From NCBI RefSeq assembly GCF_947488715.1, contig NZ_CANLAG010000003.1, forward strand, positions 124,001 to 188,000: DNA of 64,000 bases, read 5' to 3'. Of the stretch, positions 8,615 through 18,023 are shown piece by piece. Source of the DNA: an uncultured Tateyamaria sp. (lineage in GTDB: Bacteria; Pseudomonadota; Alphaproteobacteria; Rhodobacterales; Rhodobacteraceae). Each line of letters begins with the position of its first letter. Position 1 is the first letter of the stretch. A model generated the notes under the pieces. That model was not told the DNA's origin. It did no database searches and saw only the letters and a program-made list of their open reading frames with translations. Position numbers and translations under genes: made by a program.

Positions 8615-10075
8615 ATGCGATTTCTGAGGCAAAGCCTGATCGGACTTGTGCTGGCGGCGCTGTCGCTGGGCCTGCTGGCCTATGCGGGGCAGCTGGTTGG
8701 CACAGCGGTGCAGGATCGTCTGGCCCGCGAAAGCAAGGCACCGCCCGCGCGCGAGCGTGTGTTTGCCGTGGGTGTTGTGCGGGCCGAACCGGGGACCGAA
8801 ACGCCGGTTCTCGAGGCCTTTGGCGAGGTCGAGAGCCGCAGGCGTCTCGAATTGCGTGCGGCTGTGTCGGGACGGATTGTTGAGCTTGCTCCGGGGTTTG
8901 AGGATGGCGGTGCCGTCACGACGGGTCAGGTGCTGGTGCGCATTGATCCTGCGGATGCACAGGCGGCATTTGACCGCGCCGGTGCTGATCTGCGCGATGC
9001 AGAGGCAGAGGTACGCGATGCCGAACGCGCGCTTGAATTGGCCCGTGACGAGGAAACCGCCGCGCAGGATCAAGCCGATTTGCAGCAACGCGCCTATGCG
9101 CGCCAGGTGGATCTGGCGGAAAGAGGCGTCGGGACCGCCGCAGCAGTAGAAAGCGCGGAACTGGCCGCGTCGTCTGCGCGTCAATCCGTGCTGTCGCGCC
9201 GCCAGGCCGTCACGGCTGCCGAGGCCCGCATTGACCAGTCCATCACCCGTCTGGCCCGTGCCCGCATCGCGCTGGGCGAGGCGCAGCGCGCGCTTGATGA
9301 CACCACTTTGACGGCACCGTTTGACGGCACGCTCAGCGAAACCGAAGTGGTCGCAGGCCGCCTTGCCTCTGCCAATGAAAAGCTGGCTGTGCTGATCGAC
9401 CCCACGGCGCTTGAGGTCGCGTTTCGTGTGTCCACGGCGCAATACGCGCGGCTGCTGGATGCGGATGGCGCTTTGCTGCCCGCGCCGGTGACCGCGACGC
9501 TGGATGTTGCGGGTGTCGACCTGAATGCCACGGGCACAATCAGCCGCGCCAGCGCAGGTGCTGCTGATATGCAAACGGGGCGGCTTGTCTTTGCCCGGCT
9601 GGACACGTCACGCGGGTTCATTCCCGGTGACTTTGTAACTGTAACTGTGCAGGAGCCGCCGCTCGACAACGTTGTCCGGCTGCCAGCATCGGCCATCGAC
9701 GCCAATGACACTGTGTTGGTGTTGGGACCCGAGAGCAGGCTGGAGTCGGTTCAGGTACAATTGCTGCGTCGGCAGGGTGACGACATTCTGGTCCGCAGCC
9801 CGGACATCATCGGTCGGGACGTGGTCGAGGCACGCTCGCCACTGCTTGGCGCGGGCATTTCCGTGCGCGCCCTGCGTCCGGCCGAGGCAAACGCCGTGCC
9901 GACCGAACCCGAAATGCTCGAACTGTCCGCAGAGCGGCGCGCCCGCCTCGTCGCCTTTGTCGAGGGGAACCAGCGTATGCCCGCTGAGGCCAAGGCCCGC
10001 GTGTTGTCGCGCCTGAGCGAGGCGCGCGTGCCCGCCCAGATGGTCGCCCGCATCGAAAGCCGTATGGGAGGATAG
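8615..10075 (+). CDS. RND efflux periplasmic adaptor (MFP family)
   Basis: A 486-residue membrane-fusion protein. An uncleaved or cleaved N-terminal hydrophobic segment (about residues 6-28) is followed by a biotinyl-lipoyl-like half (RRLELRAAVSGRIVELAPG), a long alpha-hairpin rich in Ala/Arg/Glu (about 120-215), the second lipoyl half (TLTAPFDGTLSETEV) and beta-barrel domains. About 55 charged helical residues at the C-terminus go beyond the usual family end. It lies three bases upstream of the RND pump and forms the inner-membrane/periplasmic part of the exporter with it; no TolC-like gene is adjacent. Confidence 0.92.
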   Translation: MRFLRQSLIGLVLAALSLGLLAYAGQLVGTAVQDRLARESKAPPARERVFAVGVVRAEPGTETPVLEAFGEVESRRRLELRAAVSGRIVELAPGFEDGGAVTTGQVLVRIDPADAQAAFDRAGADLRDAEAEVRDAERALELARDEETAAQDQADLQQRAYARQVDLAERGVGTAAAVESAELAASSARQSVLSRRQAVTAAEARIDQSITRLARARIALGEAQRALDDTTLTAPFDGTLSETEVVAGRLASANEKLAVLIDPTALEVAFRVSTAQYARLLDADGALLPAPVTATLDVAGVDLNATGTISRASAGAADMQTGRLVFARLDTSRGFIPGDFVTVTVQEPPLDNVVRLPASAIDANDTVLVLGPESRLESVQVQLLRRQGDDILVRSPDIIGRDVVEARSPLLGAGISVRALRPAEANAVPTEPEMLELSAERRARLVAFVEGNQRMPAEAKARVLSRLSEARVPAQMVARIESRMGG

Positions 10076-10078
10076 GGC

Positions 10079-13000
10079 ATGGCGCGCGGTATCCCCAAAG
10101 CCGCTGGCGGCATCCTCAGCTACTTTGTGCGGCACCGCACGGTTGCGAACCTACTGCTGCTGGTCATGCTGGTTGCGGGCGCTGTGGCGATTCCCAACAT
10201 GCGCGCGCAGTTCTTTCCGGATGTCATCGTCGACAATGTCTCTGTGACAATCCGCTGGGACGGGGCCGGGGCCGAAGACGTTGATGCGGCCATCATTCAG
10301 GTGCTGGAACCCAGCCTTCTGGTGGTCGAAGGCGTGGCATCATCGTCCGCCAACGCCCGCGAGGGCACTGGCACGATCACGCTCGACTTTGAACCGGGGT
10401 GGGACATGGGGCGGGCTGCGGACGACGTGCAAACTGCCGTGGATTCCGTGACCACCCTGCCTGACGATGCGGATGCACCCACCGTGCGGCGGGGCGCGTG
10501 GCGCGACCGGGTCACGGACGTGGTCATCACCGGCCCTGTCGATCCCGAGCAACTTGGTCTCTTTGCCGACGAACTGGTGGTGCGCCTCTTTGCCCAAGGG
10601 GTGACGCGAACAACCATTCGCGGTGTCGCAGCCCCCCAAACACTGGTCGAAGTCCCCTCGCTCAACCTGATCGCACACGAAGTCACGATGGCCGAAATCG
10701 CCGCCGCCATTGCCGCCGAAGTCGACACGGACCCGGCAGGCGACGTGACCGGCGCAAATGCGCGCGTGCGCACGGGTACCCAGAAACGCACACCGGACGA
10801 GATCGGCGGCATTGTCCTGCGCTCCAACCCCGACGGATCCAAACTGCGCATCCGCGATGTCGCCACCATCGACCGGCTTGGGTCCAACCGCGACCGCAGC
10901 TATTTTGTCGGCGCGGACCCCGCTGTGTCGATCCGCGTGGACCGGTCCAACCGGGGCGACGCCATCGCCGTTCAGGCCCAGGTCGAAGAGGTCGCCGCAG
11001 CCCTCAAATCCACCTTGCCACCCGCCGTCACGGTCGAACTGATCCGCACACGGGCCGAGGCGATCTCGGGCCGGCTCGACATCCTGGTCGACAACGCCCG
11101 CGTGGGCTTGGGACTGGTTGTGGCGCTCCTGTTCCTGTTTCTCAACTGGCGCACGGCGTTCTGGGTGGCCGCAGGCATCCCCGTGGCGCTGATGGCCGCG
11201 ATTGCGCTGATGTATATTGGCGGCCTCACGATCAACATGATCTCGCTCTTTGGTCTGATCATCACGCTGGGGATTGTAGTGGATGATGCCATCGTGGTGG
11301 GCGAACATGCGGACCACCGCTACCGCGCCTATGGTGAACCGCCTCTTGTGGCGGCTGAAAATGCTGCGCGGCGCATGGCGATGCCGGTCTTTGCCGCGAC
11401 ACTGACAACCGTGATCGCCTTTTTCGGACTGGTCGCTGTCGGTGGGCGTTTCGGAGACCTGATTGCCGACATTCCCTTCACCGTGATTGTGGTGCTGGTG
11501 GCGTCGCTGGTCGAATGTTTCCTGATCCTGCCACACCATATGGGCCACGCGCTCAGCGCCTCCGACGGGCGCCGCTTCAGCCGCATCAAACTCGCCATCG
11601 CATTGGGCAGCCTCGCCGCATTGTCCGCCGTGGCCACCGGCGCGGCCAGCTTTGTGATCTGGCCTGACACATTGACCGACTGGCGCGCTGCGGCACCCTA
11701 TTTGGCCACAGGCCCCATTGCGCTCGCGGCCCTGTTCCTCGTGGTGCCGCGCCCGCGCAAGGTCCGCTGGATCGCGACGATGGGGACGTTGGGCCTCGAC
11801 ACGGCCTCGCTGATCGTGAACGGCGCGTTTGAATGGATGCGCGAGCGGTTGTTCCGCCCCTTCATGGCCGGTGTGATTGCCGCGCGCTATGCTGTGTTGG
11901 CCGGTGTTTGCGTGGTGCTGGCGGGGCAGGCCGCGCTGTTCATCACCGGCGATGTGCAATGGCGGTTCTTCAACGCGCCTGAACGTGGGTCAGTCACCGG
12001 CAACTTTGCCATGGTCGAAGGGGCCACGCGCGCCGACACCCTTGCCATGATGCGCGAGATGCAGCGCGCCACCGAGGCGCTGGGTCAGGAATACGAGGCC
12101 GAACACGGGCGCAACCCCATCGCTTATGTGATTGCCGAAATCGGTGGTAATGCCGGACGCGGCCTCGCCGGGACGGCCAGCAAGGACAACGACCTGCTGG
12201 GTGGCATCTCGATCGAGCTGATCGACGCCGACTTGCGCCCCTATTCGTCCTTTGCCTTTGTGGCGGCCTTGCAAGACGCGGTTGTGCATCATCCCCTCGC
12301 CGAAACAGTCAGCTTTCGTGGCTGGCGGTCGGGGCCGGGCGGTGATGCGCTGGATGTCGAGTTCTTTGGCAATGACACCGACACGCTCAAAGCCGCGTCC
12401 GAAGACCTCAAACGCGCCCTTCTGCAATACCCCGAAGTGAGCGCGGTCGAGGACAATCTGGCCTACGACAAGGAAGAGTTGATCCTCGACCTGACACCGC
12501 AAGGGCAGGCGCTTGGCTTTACCATCGACACATTGGGCCGGGCGTTGCGCGACCGTTTGAACGGGATCGAGGCGGCGACCTATCCCGATGGCCCCCGCAG
12601 CGCCGAAATCCGCGTGGAACTGCCCGATGGTGAACTGACGGCTGACTTTCTGGACCGAACCCAGATGCGCACACCTGACGGGACATATGTGCCGCTGGCC
12701 GACATTGTCAGTGTCGAACGCCGCACCGGCTTTTCCACTGTGCGCCGCGAAAACGGGGTACGGCTGATTTCCGTGACCGGCGACATCTCCGAAGACGACC
12801 CGGCCCGCGCGACCGAGATCAACGATGCCCTGGCCGAAGACATCCTGCCCACCATCGCCGCCGAACGGCAGGTCGAGTTTCGGCAGGCGGGCCTGAGCGA
12901 ACAGGAAAACGACTTTCTCAACGATGCGCTGACCGGGCTGATCCTGTGTCTGGCGGGGATTTACCTGGTGCTGTCGTGGGTGTTCTCCAGTTGGACGCGG

Positions 13001-13699
13001 CCCATGGTGGTGATGGCGATCATTCCGTTCGGGTTGGTCGGCACGATCTATGGTCACAACGTATGGGACGTGCCGCTGAGCATGTTCACGGTGGTGGGCC
13101 TGTTGGGCATGACCGGGATCATCATCAACGATTCCATCGTGCTGGTCACGACGATCGACGATTACGCCAAGGACCGTGGACTGTTCCCCTCCATCATCGA
13201 CGGCGCGTCGGACCGGTTGCGCCCGGTCATCCTCACCACGTTGACGACGGTGCTGGGCATGGCGCCACTGCTCTATGAGACGTCACAGCAGGCCCAGTTC
13301 CTCAAACCCACGATCATCACGTTGGTCTACGGTCTGGGCTTTGGCATGGTGCTGGTGCTGCTTGTGGTGCCGGCACTGGTCGCCGTGCAGCACGACATCG
13401 GGCGTCAGATCCGCGCGATGCGGCGCGGGCTGACTGCGCCTGCGCCCCCGGTGCGTTGGGGCTTTGTCGGGCTGTGGGCCATCGTGTTGGGCTGGTTCGC
13501 GGCAACGCTGGGCCACGTGATCTGGCGCGGCGTTCTGCTGCCCGAGATCGCGCAGGCCGTGCCTCAGGTGGCAGGCATGTCGCCAATGATGGCCGCGCTG
13601 GCGCTGTTTTCGGCAGGTGTCATGGCGCTGGCCTTTGCCGCCTACGTGCTTGCCGCGCTGGTGTTCCAGATCATGCGGTGGCGGCGGGCAACAGCCTAG
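10079..13699 (+). CDS. RND efflux pump inner-membrane permease (AcrB/AcrD/AcrF family)
   Basis: A 1206-residue proton-driven exporter. The first membrane segment near residue 25, a large periplasmic loop, and the TM4 proton-relay motif GIVVDDAIVVGEH are present, as is the second-half equivalent GIIINDSIVLVTTIDDYA. Typical members have about 1020-1050 residues. The extra length comes from a hydrophobic insert around residues 500-600 between TM6 and TM7 and from a C-terminal extension after TM12 with two or three more hydrophobic segments. The substrate is unknown. The stop overlaps the convergent gene by four bases. Confidence 0.93.
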   Translation: MARGIPKAAGGILSYFVRHRTVANLLLLVMLVAGAVAIPNMRAQFFPDVIVDNVSVTIRWDGAGAEDVDAAIIQVLEPSLLVVEGVASSSANAREGTGTITLDFEPGWDMGRAADDVQTAVDSVTTLPDDADAPTVRRGAWRDRVTDVVITGPVDPEQLGLFADELVVRLFAQGVTRTTIRGVAAPQTLVEVPSLNLIAHEVTMAEIAAAIAAEVDTDPAGDVTGANARVRTGTQKRTPDEIGGIVLRSNPDGSKLRIRDVATIDRLGSNRDRSYFVGADPAVSIRVDRSNRGDAIAVQAQVEEVAAALKSTLPPAVTVELIRTRAEAISGRLDILVDNARVGLGLVVALLFLFLNWRTAFWVAAGIPVALMAAIALMYIGGLTINMISLFGLIITLGIVVDDAIVVGEHADHRYRAYGEPPLVAAENAARRMAMPVFAATLTTVIAFFGLVAVGGRFGDLIADIPFTVIVVLVASLVECFLILPHHMGHALSASDGRRFSRIKLAIALGSLAALSAVATGAASFVIWPDTLTDWRAAAPYLATGPIALAALFLVVPRPRKVRWIATMGTLGLDTASLIVNGAFEWMRERLFRPFMAGVIAARYAVLAGVCVVLAGQAALFITGDVQWRFFNAPERGSVTGNFAMVEGATRADTLAMMREMQRATEALGQEYEAEHGRNPIAYVIAEIGGNAGRGLAGTASKDNDLLGGISIELIDADLRPYSSFAFVAALQDAVVHHPLAETVSFRGWRSGPGGDALDVEFFGNDTDTLKAASEDLKRALLQYPEVSAVEDNLAYDKEELILDLTPQGQALGFTIDTLGRALRDRLNGIEAATYPDGPRSAEIRVELPDGELTADFLDRTQMRTPDGTYVPLADIVSVERRTGFSTVRRENGVRLISVTGDISEDDPARATEINDALAEDILPTIAAERQVEFRQAGLSEQENDFLNDALTGLILCLAGIYLVLSWVFSSWTRPMVVMAIIPFGLVGTIYGHNVWDVPLSMFTVVGLLGMTGIIINDSIVLVTTIDDYAKDRGLFPSIIDGASDRLRPVILTTLTTVLGMAPLLYETSQQAQFLKPTIITLVYGLGFGMVLVLLVVPALVAVQHDIGRQIRAMRRGLTAPAPPVRWGFVGLWAIVLGWFAATLGHVIWRGVLLPEIAQAVPQVAGMSPMMAALALFSAGVMALAFAAYVLAALVFQIMRWRRATA

Positions 13700-14508
13700 C
13701 TGCCCGTGCAGCCTTTGATGTCCACGGCGTAGTGGCCACCCAAAATGGTGATCCGCACATTCGACCGGTCCACGCCAAAGGCACCGCCCTTTTGATGCAC
13801 CATCTCGCTCACGGCAGTGACCGTGCCGCCGCGGCGGGTGGTCTTGGCCTCGCTGACCCAGACGCCGGGAACACCGGGTTCGATCACGGCAACCTCGCGC
13901 CCACCTGTGTCGGGCAAGGTGACGCGCGCCTCGATCTGCATGCCGCGATCCGTTGGGCGCAACGTACAGGTGGCTGCACTGACACCTGCCTCGCTTGCCG
14001 AATAGGGAACGTCCGCCAAGGCCGCGACAATGGCCGGTGTCGGGCTGGCATCCGGCGCGTCAAGGAGTGTGTCGAACTCAATCTGATGCGGCAGACAAAC
14101 CTCGGCACAGACCCCAAGCGACATCGTGCTGCGCAGGCGCACGGGCTTGCCCGCACGCGCAGGCGTCACATAAACCGGGATCACCACCTGACCGGTGTAG
14201 CCGATCGACCGCAGCCCGTATTCCACATAGACATTCGGCGTCGGCCAGGTGACGGACACATCCCGCAAATTGCGCGCGCGGCCCCAGTCGAAATGAGGTG
14301 GAATGCCCGCATCACCGGGTGCCCGCCAATAGGTCTTCCACCCCGGTGCCAGCGTCAGGCGCAGGGCGGCAACACGTCGCCCATCGGGCAAGTCCCAACC
14401 TTGCAGGACCTCGGCCTGAACAACATCGTCAAACCCCGATTGGGCATGGGCGGATGCCGCAGCGGCACAGATTGCACCGGCGGCCAGAATGGAAAAGCGC
14501 ACTGTCAT
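13696..14508 (-). CDS. Periplasmic DsbD/ScsB alpha-domain-like protein
   Basis: A 270-residue exported protein with a clear signal peptide (cleavage near AHAQ, residue 22). The first half is a DsbD-alpha/ScsB-type immunoglobulin-like domain with [13 protein letters not shown] and a redox-type pair in VCAEVCLP (C134 and C138). In DsbD this domain passes electrons from a membrane partner to periplasmic thiol proteins; here the membrane and thioredoxin domains are missing from the same gene, so it must work with another reductase or act alone. It is convergent with the RND pump. Confidence 0.82.
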   Translation of the reverse strand: MTVRFSILAAGAICAAAASAHAQSGFDDVVQAEVLQGWDLPDGRRVAALRLTLAPGWKTYWRAPGDAGIPPHFDWGRARNLRDVSVTWPTPNVYVEYGLRSIGYTGQVVIPVYVTPARAGKPVRLRSTMSLGVCAEVCLPHQIEFDTLLDAPDASPTPAIVAALADVPYSASEAGVSAATCTLRPTDRGMQIEARVTLPDTGGREVAVIEPGVPGVWVSEAKTTRRGGTVTAVSEMVHQKGGAFGVDRSNVRITILGGHYAVDIKGCTGS

Positions 14509-14663
14509 GCCCCCTAGATGCCGCGCGCCGCGATAAATTCCAAGTCACGATCCGGTGCGCGACCCCCTGCCTGTGGTGCCGACAGGCCTTGTCCCGCTGC
14601 GGCCCGCGCGGCATGCTGGCACCGACACCACACGATGCGACCCCACCCAAAACAGGACCGCAC

Positions 14664-15236
14664 ATGCCCGAACCCCTCACGCTTGACCTCACAGGCGCAC
14701 TCTTGGTGGCGATGCCGGGCATGGGGGATCCGCGTTTTGACCGCTCGGTCGTGTTTCTGTGCGCGCATTCCGCCGAAGGGGCGATGGGCCTGATCGTCAA
14801 CAAACCCGCCGAAGACATGGCGATGGGCGAACTCTATGACCAACTCGACATTACCGCTGCACGGGCCCGCCGCCTGATGCCTGTGCATTTTGGCGGCCCG
14901 GTCGAAACCGCGCGCGGCTTTGTGCTGCACAGCACCGACTACCAATCCCGCCTGAAAACGCTGGATGTCTGCGACGGGTTCGGGATGACCGCCACCCTCG
15001 ACGTGCTCGAAGACCTCGCCGCAGGCGACGGACCTGACCGCGCTCTGGTCATGCTCGGCTATGCCGGGTGGGGGCCAGGCCAGCTCGAGGCCGAGATTGC
15101 GCGCAACGGCTGGTTGACGGTGGATGCCGATCCGGGCCTCGTGTTTGGCACTGTCGATGGGGACAAATGGATGTCAGCCGTCAAGTCGCTTGGTATCGAC
15201 CCGCTGGGCCTGTCGGGGGCCGCAGGCCGCGCCTGA
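14664..15236 (+). CDS. yqgE: YqgE/AlgH family protein
   Basis: A 190-residue cytoplasmic protein of the UPF0301 (YqgE/AlgH) family. The signatures [19 protein letters not shown] near the N-terminus, GLIVNKP, HFGGPVE and [11 protein letters not shown] are all present. The ATG at 14664 gives the usual N-terminus [11 protein letters not shown]; the frame is open upstream without support. The family function is unsettled. It is divergent from the DsbD-like gene, with 155 bases between. Confidence 0.93.
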   Translation: MPEPLTLDLTGALLVAMPGMGDPRFDRSVVFLCAHSAEGAMGLIVNKPAEDMAMGELYDQLDITAARARRLMPVHFGGPVETARGFVLHSTDYQSRLKTLDVCDGFGMTATLDVLEDLAAGDGPDRALVMLGYAGWGPGQLEAEIARNGWLTVDADPGLVFGTVDGDKWMSAVKSLGIDPLGLSGAAGRA

Positions 15237-15241
15237 TCCAC

Positions 15242-16177
15242 TCAATCGCGCGGGGCCGCCGCACGGCGCAGCCGGTCATTGATGGCGCGCCCCAGCCCAA
15301 TCTCGGGCACCGGGGCGACGGCAATCGGGCGTCCAGATGCGTCCAACCGGTGCAGATGGTCAAACAAATGCGCCGCCGCCTCAACCAGATCACCGGAAAT
15401 GGACAGGTTCAGGTCGGACTGCATCGGGCCAAACCCCAACAACTGCTCCCCCGGATGCGCATGGTTGGCATTCAAACGCAGCGCCGCACGCGGGGCGTAA
15501 TGCGATACCAGCTGTCCGGGCGCCGTGATCCCGCCTTTGGCCGTGGCCAGCGGACCTGCAACCGCTTCGATCTCTTCGACCGCCAGACCACCGGGACGCA
15601 ACAACGCCAGCGGCGCGCCACCCACAATGGTCGATTCGAGGCCCACCGGGCAGGGGCCGCCATCCAGAACCGCCGCAATACGGCCATCCAGCCCCGCCAT
15701 GACATGATCGGCTGTGGTTGGGCTGATCCGCCCCGACGGATTGGCGGAGGGTGCCGCAATCGGGCCGCCAAACTGCTGCAACAGGGCGCGCGCGATGGGT
15801 TGTGCTGGAACCCGCAACGCCACCGTGTCCAGACCCGCCGTCACCAGTGACGACAGGCCGTGCGCGTCGCCTAATGGCACCACCAGCGTCAGAGGGCCGG
15901 GCCAGAATGCCTGCGCCAAGGCCAGCATGGCCGCATCGAAACGGCCATAGCGTTGCGCCGTCTCCAGATCCGGAACATGCACAATCAGGGGGTTAAAGCT
16001 GGGCCGCCCCTTGGCGGCATAGATGCCCGCAACGGCCGTGCCATCCCGCGCGTCTCCGCCCAGACCATAGACCGTCTCGGTCGGGAACGCGACCAACGCC
16101 CCCTCTTTCAGCAACGTGGCCGCGCGATCCAATCCATCTGCGTCGGGGGCAAGCCTGTGCGTCGTGAATTGCACCAT
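15242..16177 (-). CDS. sua5: L-threonylcarbamoyladenylate synthase, Sua5 type
   Basis: A 311-residue enzyme that makes threonylcarbamoyl-AMP for the t6A37 modification of tRNAs. A YrdC domain fills residues 10-200 (PTETVYGLGGDA and KGRPSFNPLIVHV motifs), followed by a Sua5 C-terminal domain joined by a GQLVSHYAPRA linker. The ATG at 16177 is preferred over an in-frame ATG 21 codons upstream because a GAGAGAGGA ribosome-binding site precedes it and it gives a family-length N-terminus. Confidence 0.93.
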   Translation of the reverse strand: MVQFTTHRLAPDADGLDRAATLLKEGALVAFPTETVYGLGGDARDGTAVAGIYAAKGRPSFNPLIVHVPDLETAQRYGRFDAAMLALAQAFWPGPLTLVVPLGDAHGLSSLVTAGLDTVALRVPAQPIARALLQQFGGPIAAPSANPSGRISPTTADHVMAGLDGRIAAVLDGGPCPVGLESTIVGGAPLALLRPGGLAVEEIEAVAGPLATAKGGITAPGQLVSHYAPRAALRLNANHAHPGEQLLGFGPMQSDLNLSISGDLVEAAAHLFDHLHRLDASGRPIAVAPVPEIGLGRAINDRLRRAAAPRD

Positions 16178-16310
16178 TGTTCCTCTCTCCCCACCCCGTG
16201 ACGCCGCGTTCACGTTGCGATACGCTCCGCGCAAACGCATTTATGATTTCAAAGACGCCCATTTACGCGCAGCCCTCGCGCTTGCCAAGATATCTTCCGG
16301 AGCCTGCCTC

Positions 16311-18020
16311 ATGCCTTATCGCGCCCCCGTCGACGACTATACCTTTCTGTTCGATCACGTGGTCGGCCTGGGACAAGTGGTCAAAACGGACCGCTTTTCC
16401 GAGGCGACCAGCGACGTAACCGCCGCCATCCTGACCGAAGCGGGCAAATTGAGCGAGGACATCATGGCCCCGCTGCAACGCCCCGGCGATCTGCACCCCG
16501 CGCGGCTCGAAAACGGCGTGGTGCGCACGTCGCCCGGCTATGCCGATGGATACAAGGCCATCGCCGAAGGTGGTTGGGTCGGCATCGCGGCGGACCCCGA
16601 ATATGGCGGCATGGGCCTGCCCATGACAGTGACCACAGCGGTGAACGAGATGATGTCGGCGGCCTGCCTGTCGCTGCAGCTGGCCCCGCTGATGAGCCAG
16701 GGCCAGATCGAGGCGCTGGAACACCACGCCTCCGACGCGATCAAGGAATTGTACCTGCCCCGGCTTATTTCCGGTGAATGGACCGGCACGATGAACCTGA
16801 CCGAACCGCAGGCCGGATCGGACGTGGGCGCGCTGACGTCCAAGGCCGAAGACAACGGCGACGGCACGTTCAGCGTGACGGGCCAAAAGATCTATATTTC
16901 CTGGGGCGACAACGACTTTACCGACAATGTCTGCCACCTGGTGCTGGCCCGTCTGCCGGGCGCGCCTGCAGGAACCAAGGGCATTTCCCTGTTCCTCGTG
17001 CCGCGCAACCTGCCGGACGAGAACGGCAATGCTGGCGTGGCCAACAGCCTCAAGGTGGTCAGCCTCGAACACAAGATGGGCCTGCACGGCTCGCCCACCT
17101 GCGTGATGCAATACGACGGTGCAACCGGTTGGCTGGTTGGTCCCGAAGGGGGCGGCATGGCGGCCATGTTCACTATGATGAACAACGCCCGTCTGGGTGT
17201 GGGCGGACAGGGTGTAGGTGCCGCCGAAGGGGCCTACCAACACGCGCTGGCCTATGCGCTGGAACGCAAACAGGGCAAGACCAAGGGCGAGACAGGCACC
17301 ATCATCGACCACGCTGATGTGCGCCGGATGCTGATGGGGATGAAGGCGGATGTGTTCGCCGCCCGCGCCATCGCGCTGTCCTGTGCCGTGGCCATCGACA
17401 TGACCACCGCCACCGGTGATGCCGAATGGAAAGCACGCGCCGCCTTTCTGACGCCCATCGCCAAGGCCTTTGGCACCGAGGTCGGCATGGACGTCGCCCA
17501 TCAGGGCGTGCAGATCCACGGCGGCATGGGCTTTGTCGAGGAAACGGGTGCGGCGCAATACAGCCGCGATGTCCGCGTCACCGCGATCTACGAAGGCACC
17601 AACGGCATTCAGGCCATGGACCTTGTGGCACGCAAGATGATGGACGGCGGCGAGGCGGCAAACCGTCTGCTGGACGAAATCGAAGAGCACGCCGAAGCTG
17701 CCAAAGAGCAATTCCCCGACCTGGCGGATGCGGTCTGGCAGGCGTCGGAATCGCTGCGCGAAGCGACCGACTGGTTGAACGGGCAGGGCGATCTGCAGGA
17801 CCGTTTTGCTGGGGCCGTGCCGTACCTCAAGGCCTTTGCCCGCGTGCTGGGCGGCCATGTCCACCTCAAGGCGGCGGTGGCCGATGCGGGTGGCGCGCGC
17901 GAGAAACTGGCGCGCTTTTATATCCAGCGGTTGTTGCCGGAGCATGTGGGGCTTTTGGCCCATGCACAGGCGGGTGCCGGTGATCTCTATGCGTTGTCCG
18001 TCGACGAATTGGCGGCCTGA
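16311..18020 (+). CDS. Acyl-CoA dehydrogenase (long form, DmdC/FadE-like)
   Basis: A 569-residue FAD enzyme that introduces a 2,3 double bond in an acyl-CoA. The ACAD signatures AGSDVGALTSKAE, ISWGDNDFTDN and VQIHGGMGFVEETGAAQYSR are present, with a catalytic-base candidate Glu in IYEGTNGIQAMD. Length and the C-terminal extension match the class that includes 3-methylmercaptopropionyl-CoA dehydrogenase (DmdC) of DMSP breakdown as well as fatty-acid enzymes; the sequence does not decide the substrate. The ATG giving MPYRAPVDDYTFLFDH is used; earlier in-frame codons lie in the divergent promoter. Confidence 0.92.
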   Translation: MPYRAPVDDYTFLFDHVVGLGQVVKTDRFSEATSDVTAAILTEAGKLSEDIMAPLQRPGDLHPARLENGVVRTSPGYADGYKAIAEGGWVGIAADPEYGGMGLPMTVTTAVNEMMSAACLSLQLAPLMSQGQIEALEHHASDAIKELYLPRLISGEWTGTMNLTEPQAGSDVGALTSKAEDNGDGTFSVTGQKIYISWGDNDFTDNVCHLVLARLPGAPAGTKGISLFLVPRNLPDENGNAGVANSLKVVSLEHKMGLHGSPTCVMQYDGATGWLVGPEGGGMAAMFTMMNNARLGVGGQGVGAAEGAYQHALAYALERKQGKTKGETGTIIDHADVRRMLMGMKADVFAARAIALSCAVAIDMTTATGDAEWKARAAFLTPIAKAFGTEVGMDVAHQGVQIHGGMGFVEETGAAQYSRDVRVTAIYEGTNGIQAMDLVARKMMDGGEAANRLLDEIEEHAEAAKEQFPDLADAVWQASESLREATDWLNGQGDLQDRFAGAVPYLKAFARVLGGHVHLKAAVADAGGAREKLARFYIQRLLPEHVGLLAHAQAGAGDLYALSVDELAA

Positions 18021-18023
18021 GGC

